A stretch of 64,000 nucleotides of DNA from Cystobacter ferrugineus (GTDB taxonomy: Bacteria; Myxococcota; Myxococcia; Myxococcales; Myxococcaceae): assembly GCF_001887355.1 (NCBI RefSeq), contig NZ_MPIN01000002.1, positions 310,001-374,000 of the forward strand, written 5' to 3'. Shown here piece by piece: positions 41,420 to 50,700 of this stretch. Numbering within the stretch: position 1 is the stretch's first letter; every line of letters begins with the position of its first letter. Under the pieces are notes generated by a model. The model saw only the letters and a program-made list of their open reading frames with translations, did no database searches and had not been told where the DNA came from. The translations under genes and the position numbers were made by a program.

Positions 41420-42391
41420 ATGAAAGCGATTCGTTATCACCACATCGGGGGCCCCGAGGTGCTGCGGCTCGAGGACGTGCCGGAGCCCGAATTGGGGCCA
41501 GGGGAGGTCCGGCTCCAGGTCCACGCGGCCGGCGTGAACTTCGCGGACACGGAACGACGCCGAGGGCTCTATGACACGAAGGTTCCCCTGCCACGGATCC
41601 TCGGGAGTGAGGCCGCCGGAGTGGTCCGTGCGGTGGGGCCAGGGGTGGATGAGGCACTCCTGGGGCGGCGGGTCGTCACGCTGACGACGAGCTGCTACGC
41701 CGAGTTCGTGAAGGCCCCCGCGAGTGGCCTCGTCGCCCTGCCAGACAACGTGTCCTTCGAGGTGGCCGCCGCGGTGCCGGTGCAGGGCTTGACGGCGTAC
41801 CATCTGCTGAACACGGTGGCCCGGGTGCAACAGGGCCAGTCCGTGCTCGTCCATGCGGCGGCGGGAGGCGTCGGGGTGCTGGCGGTGCAACTCGCCAAGG
41901 CCCTGGGCGCGCGTGTCTTCGGCACGGTCTCGAGTGAGGCCAAGGCCCGGCTCGTGCGGGAACTGGGCGCCGACGAGGTCATCCGCTACGACCGCGAGGA
42001 TGTGGTGGCCGAGGTCCATCGGCGCACGGGCGGTGGGGGGGTGGACCTCGTGCTGGACGCGGTGGGCGCGAGCACATGGGGGGCGAGCCTCCGGGTGCTG
42101 GCTCCCTTCGGACATCTGGTGAGCTATGGCTCGGCGAGTGGCCCGCCCCCCGCCGTGGACGTGGAGGCCCTTTATGAGAAGTCATTGAAGGTGAGCGCGT
42201 ACTGGCTGCACACGCCGCATCCTCCGGGGTCGCATCACCGGGCCCTCGAATCGCTCATCCGCGACGTCGCGGACGGGAGGCTTCGGATCCTCATTGGCCT
42301 GAAGCTGCCGCTGGCCGAGGCGACTGAGGCCCACCGGCGGCTGGAGGGCCGGGAGACGGTGGGCAAGGTGGTGCTGACCGTGGCGGGGTAG
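41420..42391 (+). CDS. Quinone oxidoreductase / zinc-independent MDR-family NADPH reductase
   Basis: 323 residues of the medium-chain dehydrogenase/reductase superfamily. The GroES-like part (MKAIRYHHIGGPEVLRLEDVP, GVNFADTERRRG) lacks the zinc ligands of alcohol dehydrogenases, as in quinone oxidoreductases. The NADPH-binding motif is AAAGGVGVLAVQLAKALGA (about 149-167). It probably reduces quinones or enones with NADPH. It stands alone, downstream of the PPC remnant. Confidence 0.9.
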   Translation: MKAIRYHHIGGPEVLRLEDVPEPELGPGEVRLQVHAAGVNFADTERRRGLYDTKVPLPRILGSEAAGVVRAVGPGVDEALLGRRVVTLTTSCYAEFVKAPASGLVALPDNVSFEVAAAVPVQGLTAYHLLNTVARVQQGQSVLVHAAAGGVGVLAVQLAKALGARVFGTVSSEAKARLVRELGADEVIRYDREDVVAEVHRRTGGGGVDLVLDAVGASTWGASLRVLAPFGHLVSYGSASGPPPAVDVEALYEKSLKVSAYWLHTPHPPGSHHRALESLIRDVADGRLRILIGLKLPLAEATEAHRRLEGRETVGKVVLTVAG

Positions 42392-42510
42392 GGCCGCGCG
42401 TAGCCATGACGAAACGGTGACGCATGCATGGACGGGCGCCGGCCAATGCCCTCCGGCGCCCACGTACGGTGGATTCGTTGTCTCCCCTCTCTCAGGAGCG
42501 CGAATCCCCC

Positions 42511-42930
42511 ATGGGAATGAATGTCGGCGGTGGCCCGGGCGGCATCAAGAGCGAAATCAATGTCACCCCGCTCGTGGACGTGGTGCTCGTGCTGCTCATC
42601 ATCTTCATGGTGGTGATGCCCGAGATGCAGAAGAGCAAGAACGTGTCGCTGCCCAAGGCCGAGAACGTCACGCAGGAGGATCGGGGGAAGCCTCTCATCC
42701 TCTCGGTCACGCCGGACAAGAAGATGTACGTCGAGGACGAGCACTGCCCGGATGTCCCAGCGCTCCAGGCCCGGCTCCGTGAGGGCCTGAGCGGGCAGCC
42801 CTCCCGCCGCATCCTCCTCAAGGCGGACCAGACGCTGGACTTCGGGGCCGTGCGCGAGGTGATGGAACTGGCCCGCGCCGCCGGAGCGAAGGGCGTGGCC
42901 GTCGCCGTGGTGCAGTCGAAGAGGCCCTGA
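42511..42930 (+). CDS. ExbD/TolR-like protein
   Basis: 139 residues. One N-terminal membrane helix (VDVVLVLLIIFMVVMPE) follows the family sequence GGIKSEINVTPLVD, whose Asp carries the proton in ExbBD/TolQR motors; a periplasmic domain follows. Such proteins energise outer-membrane transport or envelope integrity with an ExbB/TolQ partner and TonB/TolA. No partner gene is adjacent, so it must work with ones elsewhere. AGGAGCG before the ATG fixes the start. Confidence 0.9.
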   Translation: MGMNVGGGPGGIKSEINVTPLVDVVLVLLIIFMVVMPEMQKSKNVSLPKAENVTQEDRGKPLILSVTPDKKMYVEDEHCPDVPALQARLREGLSGQPSRRILLKADQTLDFGAVREVMELARAAGAKGVAVAVVQSKRP

Positions 42931-42945
42931 TTTCAGTGACAGCGT

Positions 42946-42980
42946 GCCGGGGCACTCGAGGAGCCCTCGAGTACCCCGGC
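42946..42980. terminator. Bidirectional terminator hairpin
   Basis: A 16-bp stem with one mismatch (42946-42961 with 42965-42980, loop AGC) lies between the convergent ExbD and Cys-rich lipoprotein genes. There is no long T-run, but the stem is very stable. Confidence 0.75.
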
Positions 42981-43020
42981 CCTTCATCCGCGAGGAGCAT
43001 GGGTCATGCCCCGATGCTCC

Positions 43021-43455
43021 TCAGGGCGTGGGCGGCACGTTCGCCAGGCACTGCGAGAGTCGCTCGCCGCAGACCACCTCGTCTCCGGTCACCTCGAAGC
43101 AGCGCGCGTATTCCAGCCTGCACTGCGCCTCCGTCGGTTGTGTGGGGAGGGGCGCGGGCGGTGGAGGATGGGCCTGCAGGCATCGTGAGAGTTGCTCGCG
43201 GCAGACCACCTCATCCCCGGTCACATCGAGGCAGCGCACGTACTCCAGCCTGCACTGCTCCGGCGGAGACGCCGTGGTCGCGGTTTCATCGCAGGTGGGC
43301 GAGGCCGCACACCCGCCCAGGGCGCTGCTCTTCTCCGCGAGGCTCCCCTCCGCACTGTCCGGGAAACTCCCACCGCATGCGACGGCCATCAGGGCAAGGC
43401 ACGCCAGCACGGCGTACCCGCCTTTTCTCACTACGAGCATTGGCTTCTCCTTCAT
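43021..43455 (-). CDS. Cys-rich secreted lipoprotein with a duplicated 25-residue unit
   Basis: 144 residues with a lipoprotein signal (CLALMAVAC). The mature part has two near-identical units, CRLEYVRCLDVTGDEVVC and on to Cys92 (residues 68-92 and 112-136), each with cysteine spacing C-x6-C-x9-C-x6-C. Between them lies a Pro-rich spacer. The four cysteines per unit probably form two disulfides. I know no named family. It is followed downstream by a convergent terminator and lies 59 bases from another Cys-rich secreted protein gene. Confidence 0.75.
   Translation of the reverse strand: MKEKPMLVVRKGGYAVLACLALMAVACGGSFPDSAEGSLAEKSSALGGCAASPTCDETATTASPPEQCRLEYVRCLDVTGDEVVCREQLSRCLQAHPPPPAPLPTQPTEAQCRLEYARCFEVTGDEVVCGERLSQCLANVPPTP
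43048..43122 (-). repeat. Second copy of the duplicated Cys-rich unit
   Basis: These 75 bases encode residues 112-136 of the lipoprotein and repeat those at 43180-43254 with few changes (LEYARCFEVTGDEVVCG against LEYVRCLDVTGDEVVCR). It is a direct in-frame duplication. Confidence 0.8.
43180..43254 (-). repeat. First copy of the duplicated Cys-rich unit
   Basis: Encodes residues 68-92 of the lipoprotein; partner of the copy at 43048-43122. The distance between copies is 132 bases. Confidence 0.8.
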
Positions 43456-43514
43456 GTGGCGTCCCGCCTATCGGGACGCCTTGTTTCCCTGGCGCTTCGA
43501 CGTCAGGGAATTCC

Positions 43515-44309
43515 TCAGCGCACCGGAACGCAGACGCCCCCGTCACAGTCGGAGGTGCATCGCCAGATTCCCGCGACACCGTCACAGCGGCAGCTCGTGG
43601 GAGCGCAATCCTTTATCACGCAGGTGTGGCCCGACGGGCATCCAGTCATCATGCAGCCCGTGGGCGACGTCGTCGCGCAGCCCGGCATGGAGCAGAAGTT
43701 CCCTTCACAGCAGCGAGGAACGCCCGGCGGGCAGCCCTCCGCGCAGGAGGCGCCCGCGTAGCAGCTCAGCCCGGTGGTGCACGCCGAATCCTCGTAGCAC
43801 GTGCTGGGAGGGACGCACTCACACGTGTAGCAGCCATTGCGCATGCGCGGCAGCCAGCCCCGCGGACAGTCATCCAGACACCCCGTCGGTGGAGGCAGAC
43901 AAGACGTACACCTGCCGTCGACGCACCACTCACGCCCGGAGAGGCATTGGCCATCCACCACACAGGAGGCGGGGCATTCCTCCCGGCATTTCTCCTGGAG
44001 CTTGAGCATCCCCTCGACACAGGCCGCCAGCTTCGCGCAGCACCCGCTGGCCGTGGTGACAGCGCAGTCCTGGAAGCCCTGGCAGCGGTCTCCCTGGCTC
44101 CCCATCCGCAGGGCCTGCTCGCAGGTGGTCCACTCCATCCCCACCCCCGCGTCCTCACGGCTGAGGACCTCGAAGGTCTCGGTGCATCCAACATGGAGGG
44201 GCAGGGCGGTGAGCATCAGGAGGAATTTCCGGACCAGGGACACCCGGACAAGAGCCGCGAGCGGCGGAAAACGGCTCATCCGTCGTCGCTTTTCCCCGCG
44301 AGCCTTCAT
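43515..44309 (-). CDS. Cys-rich secreted protein of unknown function
   Basis: 264 residues with over 30 cysteines. A basic N-terminus and hydrophobic segment (VRKFLLMLTALPLHVGC) suggest a lipoprotein signal, with GC as lipobox end. The mature protein is a string of disulfide-type knots (CVVDGQCLSGREWCVDGRC, CYTCECVPPSTCYEDSACT), similar to the many Cys-rich myxobacterial surface proteins. No enzyme motif is seen. The start is uncertain between MKARGEK and the later MSRFPPL. It is divergent from the ECF sigma gene. Confidence 0.78.
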   Translation of the reverse strand: MKARGEKRRRMSRFPPLAALVRVSLVRKFLLMLTALPLHVGCTETFEVLSREDAGVGMEWTTCEQALRMGSQGDRCQGFQDCAVTTASGCCAKLAACVEGMLKLQEKCREECPASCVVDGQCLSGREWCVDGRCTSCLPPPTGCLDDCPRGWLPRMRNGCYTCECVPPSTCYEDSACTTGLSCYAGASCAEGCPPGVPRCCEGNFCSMPGCATTSPTGCMMTGCPSGHTCVIKDCAPTSCRCDGVAGIWRCTSDCDGGVCVPVR

Positions 44310-44440
44310 TCCCTCGCCAGGCTTTTCACAGTGATTCCAGGCGGTTGCGGCATGGGCCTGCGTCCGCCCGCGGGCCCGCGCGAAATTCTCGCGAAAACTT
44401 GAGCCGATTCCCCCCTCCCGTGGCTCTTGTCCTCCATCCC

Positions 44441-45082
44441 ATGCCCCCTCCGGTTCCCCTGCTCAGCGCATCCCGTCCACCCGATGGCTCGGTCGTGGTG
44501 CGCGCCGCCACCAGCGCCGACGCGCTCGGCGACGAGGAACTCGTGCGACGAATCCTCGCGGGGGATTCCTGGGCCGAGGAGCTGCTCTACCGCCGCTACG
44601 TGCGCTCCATCTGGGGCATGGTGCTCCGGCTCCTGCGCAACTCGCCGGATGCCGAGGACGTGGTGCAGGACACCTTCGCCACGGCCTTCCGCGAGCTGCC
44701 GCGGCTGCGTGATGCGGGCGCGCTCCGGGGGTGGTTGCTGCGGATCGCCGTGCGGCACGTGCATCGCCGACTGCGCGGTCGCCGGCTGCGCCGGTTCCTG
44801 GGCCTGGAGCAGAACGAGGCCGACGAGGTCACCCTGGAGTCCATCGCGGCCGAGGGACTCGGCGTGGAGGCTCGCGCGGAGCTGGCGATGATCGACCGCG
44901 TGCTGGCGCGAGTTCCCTCCGAGCAACGCATTGCCTGGCTCCTGCGCCATGTGGAGGGAGAGTCCCTCGAAGAGGTGGCGCGCGCGTGTGCCTGCTCGCT
45001 CGCCACCGTGAAACGGCGCATCGCGGCGGTCGATGCGCGGCTCCAGTCGCATGTGCAGGCCGGGGAGGTGAGCGATGTCTGA
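44441..45082 (+). CDS. ECF RNA polymerase sigma factor
   Basis: 213 residues. Region 2 is YVRSIWGMVLRLLRNSPDAEDVVQDTF and region 4 is VPSEQRIAWLLRHVEGESLEEVARA with the helix-turn-helix CSLATVKRRI. It directs RNA polymerase to its own set of promoters. The start at 44441 trims a long Arg/Pro-rich stretch from the upstream frame, which lacks codons typical of the family. It overlaps the FecR gene by 8 bases, so the two are translated together. Confidence 0.88.
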   Translation: MPPPVPLLSASRPPDGSVVVRAATSADALGDEELVRRILAGDSWAEELLYRRYVRSIWGMVLRLLRNSPDAEDVVQDTFATAFRELPRLRDAGALRGWLLRIAVRHVHRRLRGRRLRRFLGLEQNEADEVTLESIAAEGLGVEARAELAMIDRVLARVPSEQRIAWLLRHVEGESLEEVARACACSLATVKRRIAAVDARLQSHVQAGEVSDV

Positions 45083-46253
45083 GCCCCGAACACCCTTGAA
45101 GGCGCGCCTGCGAGATCCCGTCGGCGAGCAGGACATCCAGCGTGCCTGGCGTGGCATCCGGGCGAAGCGCGCGCTCGCGGAGACAGGCAGCTCGCGCTGG
45201 ACGGTGGGGTGGCTCGCCGGCGGAGCGCTGGCCATGTGCCTGCTCTTGCTGTTCGCGGGCATCCTTCCGCGTCCCACGCTCGGGTATGGCGAGACCCAGG
45301 CGCTGCGCGCGGAGAGCGGCGCACCCCTGGAGATCCTCTCGGGAGCGGCGGAGGGGCCTCGCGACGTGCGGCTCACGGATGGCTCGCGCATCACGCTCGA
45401 GCCCGGCGCGGAGGCCGAGGTGCTGGAGAACACGGGCCGCTCCTTCGTCACGCTCCTGCGGCGGGGAAGGACCCGCTTCGAGGTCCGCCCGGGAGGTCCA
45501 CGCCGGTGGTCGGTGGAGTGCAGCCTGGCCACGGTCGAGGTGGTGGGGACGGCCTTCACGGTGACGCGCACGGAGCACCGGGTCCTGGTGGAAGTCCACA
45601 AGGGAATCGTGCTCGTGCGCGGCGAGCGCGTCCCCGAGCGCGTCCGGCGTCTCACGGCGGGCCAGTCCCTCGAGCTCTCGGATGAGCCAGCACCCGTTTC
45701 CACTCCCACCCCCGAGCCCAAGCTCGCGCCGGAGCCACCCGTCGTAGCGCCCCCCATCCCTCGAGCTCCACCCGTTGCCTCCGCCGAGAGCTGGCGGGTG
45801 GCCGCCAGGCGAGGCGATCACGCCTTGGCGTACGCGCGGCTGGGTGAGGCGGGGCTGCGGCGCGAGGCCCGGCGAGCCGAGAACATCGAGACGCTCCTGG
45901 CACTGGCGGATGTGGCTCGCCAGTCGGGGCATCCCCTCCAGGCGGCCGAATTGCTGGAGCAGGCCTCGCGGGAGCACGAGGGCGAGCCCTGGGGCGGTCT
46001 GGCCGCGTTCACGCTCGGCAGGCTGGAACTGGAGACGCTCGGGCGGCCCTCTCGCGCCGCCGAGGCCTTCGCCCGGGTGATCAAGCAGGGTGAGCCTCGT
46101 GGGCTCCAAGAGGACGCTCATGCCCGGCTCGTCCAGGCCCTCTCCCAGGCTGGCGCGTGGGAGCAGGCACGCGAGGCGGCCACCCGCTACGAGCAGCTCT
46201 ACCCCGAGGGCTATCGGCTCCAGGACGTGCGTCGATGGGCGACGGGCCCGTAG
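45075..46253 (+). CDS. FecR-domain membrane protein, probable regulator of the ECF sigma factor
   Basis: 392 residues. One membrane helix (residues about 42-64, WTVGWLAGGALAMCLLLLFAGIL) separates a short cytoplasmic N-terminus from a periplasmic FecR domain (about 75-190: RLTDGSRITLEPGAEAEVLE, VEVVGTAFTVTRTEHRVLVEV). A Pro-rich linker and a TPR-like helical region follow (AGQSGHPLQAAELLEQASRE-like repeats). FecR-type proteins transmit an outer signal to the sigma factor. It overlaps both neighbours. Confidence 0.88.
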   Translation: MSEPRTPLKARLRDPVGEQDIQRAWRGIRAKRALAETGSSRWTVGWLAGGALAMCLLLLFAGILPRPTLGYGETQALRAESGAPLEILSGAAEGPRDVRLTDGSRITLEPGAEAEVLENTGRSFVTLLRRGRTRFEVRPGGPRRWSVECSLATVEVVGTAFTVTRTEHRVLVEVHKGIVLVRGERVPERVRRLTAGQSLELSDEPAPVSTPTPEPKLAPEPPVVAPPIPRAPPVASAESWRVAARRGDHALAYARLGEAGLRREARRAENIETLLALADVARQSGHPLQAAELLEQASREHEGEPWGGLAAFTLGRLELETLGRPSRAAEAFARVIKQGEPRGLQEDAHARLVQALSQAGAWEQAREAATRYEQLYPEGYRLQDVRRWATGP

Positions 46254-47314
46254 TGCGCTCGCGCCTGCTGCCGTGCGCGCTCATCCTCCTGGGCGCCGCG
46301 TCCGCGCACGCGGCGGCTCCCGGCCTGGCGGCACCTCGGAGCCTGCCCTCGTGGGTTCGCCTCCTCCCGCCGGAGTGTCCCACCCCGCCCGTCGACGCAC
46401 GGCTTCTGCTCGAAGTGCTCCGCACCGAGCTGGGAGACGATGGCGTGCGGCGCGTCGATAGCGGCCGGGAGGAGCCGGACGAGGCCCAGGGTCCTCGGGC
46501 GTACCTGCGTCTCACGATGGCCTGCGCGCCAGACGCCCACGCGGCGAGGCTCCGGGTCGAGGATCCCTCCTCGCTCAAGGCCATCGAACGCCAGATGGAG
46601 TTCGACGACCTGCCCTCCTCCGCGAGGCCTCGTGCCATCGCGCTCGGGCTCGCGGAACTGCTGCGGGCCGCATGGTCGTTGCTGGCCATCCCGGAGCCCT
46701 CGCGGGTGGTGGTCCCCCAGGAGGCCTTCCACCTGCTGGACGCGGCTCCGCCCTTGCCCGTGGCGCGGCCCACTCCCGACGCATCTCCCTCCGATGCACC
46801 CGCGCGGCGAGAGCCTCCCGAGCGATCGTTCTCCCTGCATGTCGGCGGCAAGGCCATCCGCTTCTTCGAGCTCGGCAGCCAGGTCTGGGGGGGACAGGCG
46901 ATGGGCGAATACGGGCGCTGGTCCCTGGGCGCGCAGTTGCTCACCGGCTCGGAGTCGACCTCCCACGGTGATGTCTCCCTGCGGGTGCTGGCGGGGACGC
47001 TGGGGTTCTCGGTGCTGGCGCTCTCCTCCGAGCGCTTCGAGTTGCGAAGCGGACCCAGCGTGGCCGTGGGTCACGGCCGGGTTGGCGGGACACCCCGTGG
47101 CGTGGGGATAAAGGGTGGAGCGGGAGCCGCGCCCTATCTCGGGGCCATGCTCTCCGTCAGGGCACGCTGGTGGTTTTCCACCGCCTGGGCCTGCACCGTG
47201 GAGGCCGAGGCGGGCCATGCCTCGGGGCTCATCGCCACCGTGGACGGTCGAGAAACCGCCGCCCTCGCGGGATGGCTCGGAGGACTCTCGATCGGCGTGA
47301 GCCTCGCGCCGTGA
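46235..47314 (+). CDS. Secreted, probable outer-membrane protein of the sigma-FecR operon
   Basis: 359 residues. A signal peptide (LPCALILLGAASAHAAA) is followed by a domain with two halves: an N-terminal part of unknown fold and a C-terminal part with alternating hydrophobic strands (WSLGAQLLTGSESTSHGDVSLRVLAGTLGF) that may form a small beta-barrel. It overlaps the FecR gene by 19 bases. I do not recognise the family; the three genes form a conserved-looking myxobacterial signalling triad. No TonB-dependent receptor is present. Confidence 0.78.
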   Translation: MGDGPVVRSRLLPCALILLGAASAHAAAPGLAAPRSLPSWVRLLPPECPTPPVDARLLLEVLRTELGDDGVRRVDSGREEPDEAQGPRAYLRLTMACAPDAHAARLRVEDPSSLKAIERQMEFDDLPSSARPRAIALGLAELLRAAWSLLAIPEPSRVVVPQEAFHLLDAAPPLPVARPTPDASPSDAPARREPPERSFSLHVGGKAIRFFELGSQVWGGQAMGEYGRWSLGAQLLTGSESTSHGDVSLRVLAGTLGFSVLALSSERFELRSGPSVAVGHGRVGGTPRGVGIKGGAGAAPYLGAMLSVRARWWFSTAWACTVEAEAGHASGLIATVDGRETAALAGWLGGLSIGVSLAP

Positions 47315-47345
47315 GCTCCCTCGAAGGCGCTCGGCCTGGCCAGTC

Positions 47346-47669
47346 TCATGCGGATCTGCTTTCACTTCCCCCAGAAGCGCCTCGTGCGGGCGGACCCTGC
47401 TTTCGCCCTCCGAGACGGCTCGCGAGCGACACCACGCCCCACCACACGGCCGCCCAGAAGGCGGCAACCAGGATCCACCCCAGCGGGGATGGCCCTGGCC
47501 ATCCCCCGGACTCCGCCTTCCCGAAAACGGGGAGGCCCACCGCCTGCAAGGCCATGAGGGGCAGGTAGATCGAACCGGCCACCGCGGGACCAATGGCCTT
47601 GGGAACAAGGACAGTCGCGAGGAATTGCAGCGTCAGCAGCGAACCCCACAGCACCAGACGCAGTCGCAT
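47346..47669 (-). CDS. Small membrane protein of unknown function
   Basis: 107 residues with three hydrophobic segments: LVLWGSLLTLQFLATVLV, AVAGSIYLPLMALQAVGLPVF and LGWILVAAFWAAVWWGVVSLA. The C-terminal tail is basic and Gly/Ser-rich. The ATG at 47669 was chosen because it begins the first hydrophobic segment. It has no close relationship to its neighbours that I can see. Confidence 0.72.
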   Translation of the reverse strand: MRLRLVLWGSLLTLQFLATVLVPKAIGPAVAGSIYLPLMALQAVGLPVFGKAESGGWPGPSPLGWILVAAFWAAVWWGVVSLASRLGGRKQGPPARGASGGSESRSA

Positions 47670-47767
47670 CGTTTCACGGCCTCGACGGGTGGTTTGCTGG
47701 CGGCCTCGTGGCCCCACCCTGGGGACACTGAGGGATGCTCGGCGAGCTTGTCAATCCTCCGCCTTCC

Positions 47768-50700
47768 TCAGCCGAGGGGAAGCTCGAGCGTGGCCGTGGC
47801 GCCCTTGCCGGGGCCGTCGCTCTCCAGCGTGAGCTGCCCGCCCAGCATCTGGGCCGCCAGCGCGCTCGAGTGCAGGCCGAAGCCATGACCATTCTTGCGT
47901 GTGGTGAAGCCGTGCGTGAAGAGCCGCTCGCGCGCCTCGGGGGCAATGCCCATGCCGTTGTCCACCACCTCGATGCGGGCCTTGCGCCCCTGGGTGGAGA
48001 GCCGCACGTGCAGCCGCCGCTGGCTCTCGGGGAGCACGTCCAGCGCGTGCTTGGCGTTGCTGATGAGGTTGATGAGGATCTGCAACACCTTGTGCTTGTC
48101 CGCCTGCACCTTGGGCAGTACGGGCAGCTCCCGGGTGATGGTGATGCCATGGCGCTTGAGCGAGGCCATCTGGATGCGCAGGGCATCGTCGACGAGCTGG
48201 GCGAGGTCGCACTCCACCGTCAGGACGGCGGTCTTCGCGTAGGTCTGTTGCACCTGGACGATGGCGCGGATGTGCTCGATGTTCCGGCCCATCTCCTCCA
48301 CGTCTCCCAGCAACTTCTCCTGTTCGCGCAGCAGCTCCTCGGACAGCTCGGCGAGGTAGTCGGGAATCTGCCGGCCTCGCGAGTCGCCCGTGAAGAAGTC
48401 CGCGAGGTCCTCGCGGTGCTCGAGGATCATCGCGGAGAGCTGCTTCACCCGGCTCACGCGCGAGTCGCCCACGGCCCGGCGCAACATTTCCACGTTGATG
48501 ACGGCGCTGGTGAGCACGTTGCCCACGTTGTGCAGCACGTTGGAGGCCACCTCGCTCATGCCCACCTCGCGGGCCGTGTCCACGAGCTGGGCCTGCGCTT
48601 CCTTCAACGCGCGCGTGCGCTCCTCCACCCGCTGCTCGAGCGCGTCGTTGGCCCGGCGCAGGGCCGCCTCGCCCCGCTGCACATGCTCGTACAGCCGCGC
48701 GTTCTCGATGGAGATCGCCGCCTGCGAGGCGAGGTGGCTCAGCAGGGCGAGCCGCTCCGGGTTGAAGGCGTTGGTGGCCAGGTTGTTCTCCAGGTACAGC
48801 GCTCCGCAGAACACGTCCTGGCGCATCAGTGGCAGGCACAGCAGCGAGCGGGCCTCATGGCCGCGCAGGTAGTCGTCGGACGAGAACGGATGGGGTTGGG
48901 CGGCGTCGTCGATGTGGACGTGCTCGTGGGTGCGTTTGACGTAGCCGATGAGCGTCCAGGGCAGCTCCTGGGGAGTGCCTTGCGTCCCGATGAGCACGGC
49001 GCTGTCCTCCGGCTGGCCGCCGGACATGGCGGCGACCGAGAGGGAGTCCCCGTCGGGCAGCAACAGGGCGCCGCGTTGGGCCCCGGCGTTCTCGATGGCC
49101 ACCCGCAGCAGGGTCGTCGCCAGCCGCTCCAGGACGATCTCCTTGGAGACGGCCTGCTGGGCCTTGACCACCGTGAGCGCATCGAGCTGCGTGGAGTTCG
49201 TGGTCGACGTGGTGGTGCCCTCCGCGTCGGTCCAGGAGGGCTCCAGGCCGGGCCACTGGGCCTCCAGGTGCCGCACCTTGCCCAGGGCTCCCCATTGTTG
49301 GTACGCCGCCCGGGCATCGCGCGCGAAGGAGAGGGCGGTGGTCGTCGCCCGCCGCGCGCGCCAGAAGTTCGCCGCGAGCTCGGCCGCGATGCCGGTGTTC
49401 TGGGTGAAGCCGTTGTCGCGCGCCGAGCGGATGGCGTCCTCATAGGCGAGGACCGCGTCATCCAGCCGCCCCGTGAGCCGGGACAGCTCCGCGAACACCA
49501 TGCGCTCGGGAGCGCGGAAGGTCTCGGGGCAGCTATCCGCCCAGGCCGCGAGCTGCTCGTGGTGCCGCTGGATGGCCTCGAGGGTTTTCTCTCGCGCCTC
49601 CGTCGCCTCTCTCTCGCAGGTCGCGGCCAGGGTGAGGGCGCGGTAGAGGTTGAAGTCCAGGATGTTGATGCTTCCCCTCATGACCCAGATGTACCCGGCC
49701 ACCTGGTTCGCGGCCTCCAGCGCTTCCTCGTAGGCGCCGCACATGAAGCGGGACTTCATCTTGGTGAGCCAATAGGTGCTGCGTGGGCCGTTGCGCGAGG
49801 ACACCAGTGACGCCTCGAACGCCTGCTCGTCGAAGTCCTCCCCGCTCAGCGTGTCGAACGAGCGCGAGTGCCCGCGAAGCTGCTGCACGTAGCGCTGATG
49901 GAGGCGGATCATGTCCCGGGCATCCGCGACCCCCGTCCTGTGCGCGAAGTCGCCTCGCACGACCGTCTCCTGGTAGACGTCATCCAGGTGGTTGCCCATG
50001 GCGAGACGGTTGATGACGCAGGAGGAGCCGCAGTAGCAGGCGACGTAGAATTCTCCCTGCTGGACCGCGTGCTGGAAGCCCTCGAGGACGAGTTGATGCG
50101 TCACGGCGAGGGGCTGGGCCCAATAGCTGATGAATTGGAGGCTGAAGAGCACCTTGGCCCGCTGCGAGGACAGCTCGTGGCGCTCGAGGTGCTGACGGGC
50201 GAGCAATCCCAGCGCATAGCCCTCCCGGTAGTGGTTGAAGTGGGAGCCGGCCATCACCCCCAGCCAGCTGAACCCGGACAGGGCGGCCTCCGTGAAGCCG
50301 TGCCGGAGCGTCAGGGCGACCATCTGGCTCAGGTTGATGATGAGCAGGTGGGGATCGGTGAAGAAGGACGAGGAGAAGAGGTACAGAAGGGCGTTCATCG
50401 CCAGCTTCATGTCCGGATCCGTCATGCGGGGAAGCGCGTCGAGGCTCTGGAGGGGGCGCTCGGCGAGCAGTGCCCGCACTTCCTCGTAGGCGGCCCGCGC
50501 CTCCTGGGCGGAGGGCGCCGCGGGCAGCGGCATGCCCAACAAGGCCAGACACTCCAGGATGCAGGTGTTGGCCTCCTTCATCCGAGCCATCCCCACGTAG
50601 AGCTCACTCAGCAGCAGATAGGTGGCCACCGTGTCCGCGCGGGTGGGCGCCCGGGCGAGGAGACTCTCCACCAGCCGGCCCGCCTCGGCGGGATTGCCAG

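Noticed and set aside
44379-44393. Short inverted repeat CGCGAAATTCTCGCG before the ECF sigma gene as an operator
   Set aside because: Five-base arms are expected by chance at this GC content and no second copy was found.
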